Source: SFWF01 sp045636705 (lineage in GTDB: Bacteria; Bacillota; Clostridia; Oscillospirales; Acutalibacteraceae). From it: a DNA stretch of 12,718 nucleotides. Of the stretch, positions 8,005 through 12,718 are shown one piece after another. The notes under the pieces were generated by a model. It did no database searches. It saw only the letters and a program-made list of their open reading frames with translations, and was not told the DNA's origin. The stretch is from the NCBI GenBank assembly GCA_045636705.1, contig JAZTYA010000026.1, positions 1 through 12,718 on the forward strand. Direction: 5' to 3'. The translations under genes and the position numbers were made by a program. Numbering within the stretch: position 1 is the stretch's first letter; each line of letters begins with the position of its first letter.

Positions 8005-8019
8005 GAATAGTTGTTATTC
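8005..8019 (+). promoter_or_regulatory. Dyad at the TRAP operon start site, candidate operator
   Basis: GAATA (8005-8009), a 5-base spacer GTTGT, then TATTC (8015-8019): a perfect inverted repeat just downstream of the predicted start site. A second GAATAC occurs at 7921-7926 between the two divergent genes. It may be part of the LysR binding region, or a site for another repressor. Confidence 0.35.
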
Positions 8020-8053
8020 CAAAAAGTTATAATACGCAAAGGAGTTGTAAACA

Positions 8054-9412
8054 ATGCCATCAGTTTTAATTTATCTTGGTATTATGTTGGCGGTTTTCTT
8101 GGTTTGGTTTTCGCTTTTAAAGCGTCCCGTTTATGAAGCAATGTTAATTAGCTTTATAATTCTTTTGACAATTACGTCAAGTTGGGCAAACCTATTCAGC
8201 TTTATCGACAAAGCCCTATCGACCTCTCTTCTTTATGCAATGGTTGCCTTTGTTGCTATGTCCATTCTTCTTACTAAAACAAAGGTTATCGACGGATGTA
8301 TAAACGTTATTTTGGCGCTTCTCGGAAGAGTTACGGGTGGCGTTGGTTACGTTTCGGTTATATCCAGTGCATTTATGGGCGCTCTTTCGGGCTCAGGCCC
8401 CGGTAACGTTATGGCAACCGGTTCTATGACCATTCCTTCAATGATAAAATCAGGATTTCCACCCGAGCTTGCCGCAAACATTGAAAGCAACGCAAGTTAT
8501 ATGGGAAATATGATTCCTCCTTCTTCCAACATCGTTGCCGCTCTTGGCGCTTTTGCTGCGCTTTATCCCGCAGTTGAGCTTTCAATGGGTCAGTTTTGGA
8601 TGATTCTTTGGGGAATCTCTTTCTGGTTTATTTTCCAACGCCTTTTAACCGTATTTCTTTTCTGCAAATACTACAAGGTAAAGCCCATGCCGAAAGAGGA
8701 GATACCCTCTTTAAAGACCACCTTAAAAGAAAACTGGCAAGGATTACTTCTTCCCGTTATCATAATCCTTCCCTTCATCCTTGACTACATGTTCAAAGAC
8801 ACCTTCTTCACAGAGCGTTTAGGAAAAGAGGGCGCAAAGGCATTATCAAGCAGCATGCTTTTGTTTATCGGCGGTGTTTCCTCTATTTACACCTGCCTTA
8901 TCGTTAAAAACAAGAAGACGGTTACTCCTCATGCAGTTTCAAAGATGTTTGCAAGCAGCGTTAAAACCATTGCTCCCGCAGTTGCCGTTTGTATCATCGG
9001 ATATATGATAGGCGCTCTTTTCACAAACCTTAACGTTGAAGCAGAGATGGAACAGTTCATCCTTGGTATGAATCTTGGAAAGTTTGGAATGGTTGTATTT
9101 ATTTGTATTATAACCTGCTTCCTTGGAATGATAATCCCCGGTTCTTCGATGGTAGTTATCTTCGGACCCGTTTTCATAACCTCGCTTGCATCGGTTGGCG
9201 TTAATCCGCTTCTTGCAGCAGCAATGCTTCCCTGCATTTGTGGTGTTATGTGCGGAATCACTCCACCTTTAGGCCTTGGAATGTACGCAGGTATGTCAAT
9301 TGCAAACTCCGATTACAGCAAAACCTTTAAAAATAATCTTTGGTGGGTTGCAGCACAATTTATCCTTCAGATAATTGTCCTTATGGGATGGCTCCCCATT
9401 TTCGGTATGTAA
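8054..9412 (+). CDS. TRAP-type transporter large permease (DctM-like)
   Basis: A 452-residue, highly hydrophobic protein resembling the DctM subunit of TRAP transporters, which import organic acids using an ion gradient. The two repeat signatures are visible: GALSGSGPGNVMATGSMTIP (109-128) followed by SNASYMGNMIPPSS (145-158), and CGITPPLGLGMYAGMSIANSD (split as CGITPPLGLG 400-409 and MYAGMSIANSD 410-420). A mid-protein loop about 205-228 is cytoplasmic-looking. The start is ATG at 8054, with AAAGGAG at 8038-8044. The next gene encodes a small membrane protein in place of a recognisable DctQ, and no solute-binding protein (DctP or TAXI) lies in the window. The substrate is unknown; other members of the ion transporter superfamily are the main alternative. 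Confidence 0.78.
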   Translation: MPSVLIYLGIMLAVFLVWFSLLKRPVYEAMLISFIILLTITSSWANLFSFIDKALSTSLLYAMVAFVAMSILLTKTKVIDGCINVILALLGRVTGGVGYVSVISSAFMGALSGSGPGNVMATGSMTIPSMIKSGFPPELAANIESNASYMGNMIPPSSNIVAALGAFAALYPAVELSMGQFWMILWGISFWFIFQRLLTVFLFCKYYKVKPMPKEEIPSLKTTLKENWQGLLLPVIIILPFILDYMFKDTFFTERLGKEGAKALSSSMLLFIGGVSSIYTCLIVKNKKTVTPHAVSKMFASSVKTIAPAVAVCIIGYMIGALFTNLNVEAEMEQFILGMNLGKFGMVVFICIITCFLGMIIPGSSMVVIFGPVFITSLASVGVNPLLAAAMLPCICGVMCGITPPLGLGMYAGMSIANSDYSKTFKNNLWWVAAQFILQIIVLMGWLPIFGM

Positions 9413-9425
9413 GGAGGAAATTATA

Positions 9426-9719
9426 ATGAAAAACATTTTAAAGAAAATTTCCGACGTTTGTAAGCTTATTTTTGGCTACGGCATTATGATTGTTCTTTTT
9501 TCGGGCGGTTTAACCTTTTTCGGATACCTGGCAGCCCTCATTATTGGCGGCGACACCGCTGCTGCAATTTGCAACTTTATTTCGGACAAGTTTTTCCCCG
9601 TTATTATCTACGCTACAACACTTCTTGTTATTTTCGGAATAATAAGTATGTACCTTGCAGGCGAAAAGGCTTTAACCCCTTCTAAAAGAGAAAAAAGTTC
9701 TAACAAAGCCGAAGATTAA
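9426..9719 (+). CDS. Small two-helix membrane protein, putative partner of the TRAP permease
   Basis: A 97-residue protein starting at ATG 9426, eight bases after AAGGAGG (9411-9417), which itself overlaps the permease stop codon. Translational coupling is therefore likely. It has two hydrophobic segments (about 17-41 and 55-77), a glycine-aspartate turn between them and a lysine-rich hydrophilic tail. DctQ small permeases usually have four helices and about 160 residues, so this is not a normal DctQ. It could be a reduced accessory subunit that stabilises the permease. I recognise no named family. Confidence 0.75.
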   Translation: MKNILKKISDVCKLIFGYGIMIVLFSGGLTFFGYLAALIIGGDTAAAICNFISDKFFPVIIYATTLLVIFGIISMYLAGEKALTPSKREKSSNKAED

Positions 9720-9731
9720 TTGTTTAATTAA

Positions 9732-9761
9732 AAAACCCTATGGCCAACGCCATAGGGTTTT
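9732..9761. terminator. Strong bidirectional intrinsic terminator
   Basis: A 13-base-pair perfect stem (9732-9744 with 9749-9761) around the loop CAAC. The A-rich left flank and T-rich right flank supply a U-run in both directions. It can end the TRAP operon on the plus strand and the converging YwaF-like gene on the minus strand. Confidence 0.92.
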
Positions 9762-9780
9762 GTTTTTACCGCTAAATTTA

Positions 9781-10623
9781 TTATTTTGTTATTAGCTCGG
9801 GGGTCTGCTCTTTTGCTTCTGCTTTTGCCTTTGGCTTTGCCATTTTTCTTAAAACCGCGTAATATCCATGATAGAAAAGAACAACGTAAAGAGCAAAGAG
9901 TCCTACTACCATAAGCGGATAGAAAACAGGGTGTCCTCCTACTAAATTGTAAACAATCTGATAGGGTGTTCCGTCATGATTCATAAGGAACATATAGTTG
10001 TAATCAATTAAAACGTTAATGACGTAAGCTAAAACACAGAAGAAGGTAAGAATTAAACAGGTCACCGGAATATTCTTCTTTTTCATGCTGTGCATTCCGC
10101 TAATCATTATGTAAAGGGACGAAAATCCTGAAATCACGTGGGTAACACCCGAAAAGACGTTATCCATTGAAAAGACGGGATAAACGCCATAGTTCTGCGC
10201 CGCGCCATAGGTTCCAACAACCGCTCCCAAAATTCCGAAAATCATAACAAAATCTAAGGAAGCCTCTTTTATTCTGCCCTTTGTAAAGGCGGCAAGCGGA
10301 AGCGCAAACAACTGAATACTGCAAAGGAAAAGTGGTAAAAGCTGTTGCCATTTATCAGGAGTGTCGGAGCATCTTATACAAACAACTATGATTTTAACAA
10401 TTTCAAAAGCGTTTATAATAATTGCCGACCAAACTAAAACCTTGTTCTTTTCCCTGTCGCTTTTTTCTCTCATTCTGCGGCCAAAGAAAATGGCTAAAAG
10501 TGTCATTATAATAAGCAAACTTGTAACAAAGGTCAGATGTTCCCAGGAGTATGCGCCCTCTGCCGGACGGCAAAAAGACCTTCCATCATCACCCGACAAG
10601 CCAAAGAATTCTTTTATAAACAT
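9781..10623 (-). CDS. YwaF/TMEM164-like integral membrane protein
   Basis: A 280-residue polytopic protein with about seven hydrophobic segments. The segment LLPLFLCSIQLFALPLAAF, the HLTFV start of the first helix and the GGHPVFYPLMV end are typical of the YwaF/TMEM164 family of bacterial membrane proteins, whose biochemical role is not established. I chose ATG at 10623 because AAGAAGG lies six bases upstream. A longer reading to 10692 would begin inside the promoter -35 element and so is unlikely. The tail is basic and alanine-rich. It stands alone, transcribed from its own promoter at 10664-10692. Family confidence is moderate. Confidence 0.7.
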   Translation of the reverse strand: MFIKEFFGLSGDDGRSFCRPAEGAYSWEHLTFVTSLLIIMTLLAIFFGRRMREKSDREKNKVLVWSAIIINAFEIVKIIVVCIRCSDTPDKWQQLLPLFLCSIQLFALPLAAFTKGRIKEASLDFVMIFGILGAVVGTYGAAQNYGVYPVFSMDNVFSGVTHVISGFSSLYIMISGMHSMKKKNIPVTCLILTFFCVLAYVINVLIDYNYMFLMNHDGTPYQIVYNLVGGHPVFYPLMVVGLFALYVVLFYHGYYAVLRKMAKPKAKAEAKEQTPELITK

Positions 10624-10663
10624 TACGTACCTTCTTCCAAAAAACTTAAAATAAGTTTTATGT

Positions 10664-10692
10664 ATTGTATCACTTTTTGTCGAAAAAGTCAA
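10664..10692 (-). promoter_or_regulatory. Sigma-A promoter of the YwaF-like gene, with an embedded 0A box
   Basis: On the minus strand TTGACT (10687-10692), a 17-base spacer and TACAAT (10664-10669) preceded by TGA. The spacer contains the 0A-box core TGTCGAA, on the plus strand at 10678-10684, in the context TTTTTGTCGAAAAA. A protein bound there would cover the promoter. It also lies 25 bases upstream of the divergent riboswitch promoter, so it could affect both units. Confidence 0.7.
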
Positions 10693-10708
10693 TCTGATAG
10701 AAAATCTG

Positions 10709-10737
10709 TTGCTTTTTTGTAACCTTTATGCTACAAT
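10709..10737 (+). promoter_or_regulatory. Promoter of the cobalamin-controlled operon
   Basis: TTGCTT (10709-10714), a 17-base spacer and TACAAT (10732-10737) with an extended -10 TG two bases upstream. Transcription should start near 10744, about ten bases before the closing stem of the riboswitch. Confidence 0.72.
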
Positions 10738-10753
10738 AAACCCACAAAAGAAT

Positions 10754-10950
10754 AAACGCAGGTCATTGGGTGTTTTTCACTCATTGTCGGGCAGGCAAAT
10801 AGGCTTGTTCGGGGATAAGGAAATCGCGGTGAAAGTCCGCGGCAACAGCCATTACCGTAACTCTTGGAAATTTTTCACAAGTCAAGTCGGAATGCTTATC
10901 GGTCTGCGACACTGCAAAGGTCTCTTGGGCAAGTGAGGAGATATGCGTTT
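10754..10950 (+). ncRNA. Cobalamin (B12) riboswitch
   Basis: The conserved core is visible: GGATAAGGAAA (10812-10823 region), GGTGAAAGTCCG (10828-10839), the GCCATTACCGTAA segment corresponding to the usual GCCACTGTGA (about 10848-10860), and AAGTCGGAATGC (10884-10895) followed by TCGGT, which corresponds to the B12 box. AAACGCA (10754-10760) pairs perfectly with TGCGTTT (10944-10950) to close the P1 stem. A terminator hairpin follows 24 bases later, so cobalamin binding should stop transcription before the two uptake genes. It could bind adenosyl- or another cobalamin; I cannot tell which. Confidence 0.9.
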
Positions 10951-10973
10951 TTGGTATGGCAGGATACTATTAT

Positions 10974-11004
10974 GCACTCTTCTCAAGAAGGGTGCTTTTG
11001 TTTT
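10974..11004 (+). terminator. Riboswitch-controlled intrinsic terminator
   Basis: Nine base pairs (10974-10982 with 10987-10995, one G-T pair) around the loop TCAA, followed by TTTTGTTTT. It lies between the riboswitch and the lipoprotein gene, so it is the probable expression platform. Confidence 0.82.
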
Positions 11005-11034
11005 ATTCCTTTGTAAAGAAAGGAAGTATAAAAA

Positions 11035-11463
11035 ATGAAAAAAATTATTACAAAAACCATTTCGATTTCGTTAGTTCTCTTTTGTATTTTAAGCCTTGCG
11101 GCTTGTGGCAACACAGTAGCCAAAGAGGGTGCTTGGGAAACTGCTACCTACCTTAAAGACACCACTTTAGGAAGCGGTTCTAAAACCGTTGTTGTCGAGG
11201 TTAAGGCAGATGGGTCTTCGGTTAACTTTACCGTTAAGACCGACAAGGAAACCGTTGGCGAAGCTTTACTTGAACACAACCTTATCGCAGGCGACCAAGG
11301 GGAATACGGCCTTTACGTTAAGGCGGTAAACGGAATTATCGCCGACTATGACACCGATAAGACCTATTGGGGCTTCTACGTTAACGGCGAATACGCCATG
11401 ACCGGTGTCGACGTCACAAAAATAGAAGAAGGAGCAACCTACAAGCTTGAGCGAACAAAATAA
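11035..11463 (+). CDS. Lipoprotein with DUF4430 (transcobalamin C-terminal-like) domain
   Basis: A 142-residue secreted lipoprotein. The signal peptide (1-23) ends in the lipobox LAAC, with Cys24 as the lipidated residue. Residues about 48-140 form a DUF4430-type domain: beta-rich, with TVGEALLEHN (74-83), YGLYVKAVNGI, YWGFYVNGEYA and a closing EEGATYKLE. This domain resembles the C-terminal domain of the eukaryotic cobalamin carriers transcobalamin and intrinsic factor. Downstream of a B12 riboswitch, and overlapping an S-component gene, it is a candidate surface corrinoid-binding protein that hands ligand to the transporter. The start is ATG with AGGAAG eight bases upstream. Direct binding of B12 is inferred from context. 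Confidence 0.87.
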   Translation: MKKIITKTISISLVLFCILSLAACGNTVAKEGAWETATYLKDTTLGSGSKTVVVEVKADGSSVNFTVKTDKETVGEALLEHNLIAGDQGEYGLYVKAVNGIIADYDTDKTYWGFYVNGEYAMTGVDVTKIEEGATYKLERTK

Positions 11464-11992
11464 TTTTACCCCTAAAAAGAAGCCCCTTTTAAGCCTTAAA
11501 GAAATTGTGCTTTTTTCTCTTTTCGGAACACTTATGTTCTGTTCAAAGCTTATTATGGAAGCCTTGCCAAACATTCACCTGCTCGGAATGTTCGTTTGTG
11601 TCTTTACCATTGTTTTTCGTAAAAAAGCACTCATCCCTATTTATCTTTATGTTTTGCTTAACGGGTTATATGCAGGATTTGCTCTTTGGTGGCTGCCCTA
11701 TCTATACGTCTGGACTATTCTTTGGGCTTTTGTTATGATTTTGCCAAAGAATATGCCCACAAAGATAGCTTTGGTGGTTTATCCCTTGGTTTGCGCCTTT
11801 CACGGCGCAGTCTTCGGCATACTTTATGCGCCGGGGCAAGCCCTTATGTTCGGCTTTAATTTTGAGCAAACGGTTGCCTGGGTTATCGCAGGCTTACCCT
11901 TTGATTTGCTCCACTCCATAGGCGACTTTTTTGCGGGGCTCTTGATAGTCCCTTTATCGACCTTGCTTAAAAGCACGGTATCAAAAATGTAA
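11447..11992 (+). CDS. ECF transporter S-component, probable corrinoid uptake
   Basis: A 181-residue protein with about five or six membrane helices, the size of ECF S-components. These bind a vitamin in the membrane and are energised by shared EcfA/A'/T subunits. The first helix, after LSLKEIV, reads LFSLFGTLMFCSKLIM and is rich in small residues as expected for EcfT contact. WWLPYLYVWTILW (residues about 84-96) is an aromatic-rich segment. The start is TTG at 11447, 12 bases after AAGGAG and overlapping the lipoprotein gene by 17 bases; the first ATG (residue 30) would cut into helix one. The B12 riboswitch and DUF4430 partner point to cobalamin or a precursor. No ATPase gene is present, so it probably uses a general energising module elsewhere. 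Confidence 0.8.
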   Translation: MSEQNNFTPKKKPLLSLKEIVLFSLFGTLMFCSKLIMEALPNIHLLGMFVCVFTIVFRKKALIPIYLYVLLNGLYAGFALWWLPYLYVWTILWAFVMILPKNMPTKIALVVYPLVCAFHGAVFGILYAPGQALMFGFNFEQTVAWVIAGLPFDLLHSIGDFFAGLLIVPLSTLLKSTVSKM

Positions 11993-11996
11993 AAAG

Positions 11997-12030
11997 AAGG
12001 CAGAGGATAGAAATCCTCTGCCTTTCCTTT
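11997..12030 (+). terminator. Intrinsic terminator after the corrinoid uptake operon
   Basis: An 11-base-pair perfect stem (11997-12007 with 12014-12024) with a 6-base loop, followed by TCCTTTTTT. It starts four bases after the S-component stop codon. Confidence 0.9.
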
Positions 12031-12031
12031 T

Positions 12032-12038
12032 TTCGACA
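12032..12038 (-). promoter_or_regulatory. Candidate Spo0A (0A) box upstream of marR
   Basis: TGTCGAA on the minus strand, in the context TTTGTCGAAAA, seven bases upstream of the marR -35 element. This is a position from which Spo0A could activate or repress. Sequence match only. Confidence 0.35.
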
Positions 12039-12044
12039 AATTTG

Positions 12045-12073
12045 TTGACTTTACAGTATTTTTATGCTAAACT
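12045..12073 (+). promoter_or_regulatory. Promoter of marR-degV
   Basis: TTGACT (12045-12050), a 17-base spacer and TAAACT (12068-12073) with an extended -10 TG at 12065-12066. The start site should be near 12080, inside the palindrome that follows. Confidence 0.72.
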
Positions 12074-12077
12074 TTGA

Positions 12078-12097
12078 CTTGTTGATATTTCAACAAG
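12078..12097. promoter_or_regulatory. Palindromic operator, probable MarR autoregulatory site
   Basis: CTTGTTGA, a 4-base TATT spacer, then TCAACAAG: a perfect 8-base inverted repeat covering the predicted transcription start and ending two bases before the GGAGG ribosome binding site. Its size and symmetry suit a MarR dimer, and its place suits autorepression. In RNA it could also form a small hairpin next to the ribosome binding site. Confidence 0.65.
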
Positions 12098-12112
12098 TGG
12101 AGGTGCTAATAC

Positions 12113-12565
12113 TTGCAAGAACGCTTTGAAACCTTTACAGTTTTAATAAACCGAATAGGCCGAAACATCAGAAAAATCAAAAATCAAGAAATGGTGGAAT
12201 ATAATTTAAGAAGTTCCCACGTTTCTTGTCTTTACTATCTTTACACAAGTGGTGGCGCCACCGCAACCGACCTTTGTGAGCGGTGCGAAGAGGATAAAGC
12301 CACCATTTCACGTGCCATTGAGTACCTGGAATCCAATGGCTACATCACCTGCGAAACAAAGAATACAAAGCGATACAAAAGTCCCTTATGCCTTACGGAG
12401 AAAGGTTGTGAGGCAGGCAAGAAGATCGCTGACAAGATCAATGGCGTTCTCGCTGCCATCAGTGACGGCCTTACCGAGCAGGAGCGGGTCGCGTTCTACC
12501 GCAGCTTGTCCATTATTAGCGATAGTTTGGAAAATATTTCAAAAAACAGCGAAATGAAGGAGTAA
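12113..12565 (+). CDS. MarR-family transcriptional regulator
   Basis: A 150-residue winged helix-turn-helix regulator. The DNA-binding core runs from about 45 to 105: SHVSCLYYLYTSGGATATDL, then CERCEEDKATISRAIEYLES as the recognition region, then the wing with GYITCETKNTKRYKSPLCLT. The end forms the dimerisation helices. The start is TTG at 12113, nine bases after GGAGG (12099-12103); no better in-frame start is near. Its stop overlaps the spacer to the DegV gene, with AAGGAG for DegV inside its last codons, so the two are cotranscribed. GC content rises from about 30% to about 57% near 12245 within this gene. It probably represses its own promoter; the ligand is unknown. Confidence 0.9.
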   Translation: MQERFETFTVLINRIGRNIRKIKNQEMVEYNLRSSHVSCLYYLYTSGGATATDLCERCEEDKATISRAIEYLESNGYITCETKNTKRYKSPLCLTEKGCEAGKKIADKINGVLAAISDGLTEQERVAFYRSLSIISDSLENISKNSEMKE

Positions 12566-12572
12566 CGCCTAT

Positions 12573-12718
12573 ATGAAGACCAGAATTATTGTAGATTCCA
12601 CTGCTGATTTGATGCCGGAATACAAGCAGAGAGTGCAGACAGTGCCGCTGACGGTTTGCTTTGGTGCAGAGGAATACCTAGATGGTATTACCATTGACCA
12701 CAAAACATTTTATGAGAA
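12573..12718 (+). CDS. DegV family protein, N-terminal part (runs off the right edge)
   Basis: Only the first 48 codons are present. The segment IIVDSTADL (5-13) is the N-terminal signature of DegV proteins, whose Ser/Thr residues help hold a fatty-acid carboxyl group. VPLTV and the YLDGITID stretch that follows also match the family. These proteins (FakB in some species) present fatty acids to the kinase FakA for phospholipid synthesis. ATG at 12573 is ten bases after AAGGAG (12557-12562), seven bases after the marR stop. GC content is near 50%, higher than most of the window, like the 3' part of marR. Confidence 0.88.
   Translation, partial: MKTRIIVDSTADLMPEYKQRVQTVPLTVCFGAEEYLDGITIDHKTFYE

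Noticed and set aside
8929..9261. 110-codon minus-strand ORF opposite the TRAP permease
   Set aside because: It is an antisense shadow of a strongly supported membrane protein and has no ribosome binding site that I could see.
10624..10692. N-terminal extension of the YwaF-like protein to 10692
   Set aside because: It would run through the gene's own -35 and -10 elements, and the ATG at 10623 has a good ribosome binding site.
10709..10936. Small plus-strand ORF over the riboswitch
   Set aside because: The region is explained by a promoter and conserved cobalamin riboswitch core; the ORF has no ribosome binding site and begins inside the -35 element.
10956..11156. ORF overlapping the start of the lipoprotein gene
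   Set aside because: It reads through the terminator hairpin and the signal peptide region in another frame, with no independent support.
1..12718. CRISPR arrays, tRNA/rRNA genes, transposases or attachment sites
   Set aside because: No regularly spaced repeats, RNA gene motifs, transposase-like proteins or flanking direct repeats were seen.

Overview
The window looks like chromosomal DNA of a low-GC Gram-positive bacterium of the Clostridia. The signs are AAGGAG-type ribosome binding sites, several GTG/TTG starts, sigma-A promoters with 17-base spacers, an ECF-type vitamin transporter component and a Dlt-style envelope acylation operon. Three perfect Spo0A-type boxes suggest a spore-forming lineage, but that is inference. 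I cannot name the species.

Left half (96-6870, minus strand): a six-gene operon with its own promoter (-35 at 6958-6963, -10 at 6935-6940). In order of transcription it encodes an acyl carrier protein, an MBOAT acyltransferase, three tandem paralogous membrane-anchored SGNH (DltD-like) proteins and an AMP-forming acyl/aminoacyl ligase. The functional set matches Dlt: the ligase charges the carrier, the MBOAT moves the acyl group across the membrane, and an SGNH transferase passes it to an envelope polymer. The order is C-B-D-D-D-A, the SGNH gene is triplicated, and no DltX-like microprotein ORF is seen. Instead the MBOAT itself ends in an FxYxxF hexapeptide, the acyl-shuttle motif. One shuttle feeding three different transferases is the most interesting idea in the window.

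Middle (6990-9761): a LysR regulator diverges from a two-gene transport operon, a TRAP-type large permease and a small two-helix membrane protein. The operon has a perfect consensus promoter with a dyad at its start site, and ends in a strong hairpin terminator that can also serve the converging gene.

Right half (9781-12718): a minus-strand YwaF/TMEM164-like membrane protein diverges from a cobalamin riboswitch with a downstream terminator. The riboswitch controls a lipoprotein with a DUF4430 (transcobalamin C-terminal-like) domain and an overlapping ECF S-component, likely a corrinoid uptake unit that borrows its energising module from elsewhere. After another terminator come a TTG-started MarR regulator with a palindromic operator at its own start site and the first 48 codons of a DegV protein. 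Base composition jumps from about 30% to about 55% GC inside marR near 12245, suggesting a recombination or transfer joint.

TTTGTCGAAAA, containing a 0A box, occurs three times, each time in a promoter region: the acylation operon, the YwaF-like gene and marR. This could tie these units to Spo0A and stationary phase.
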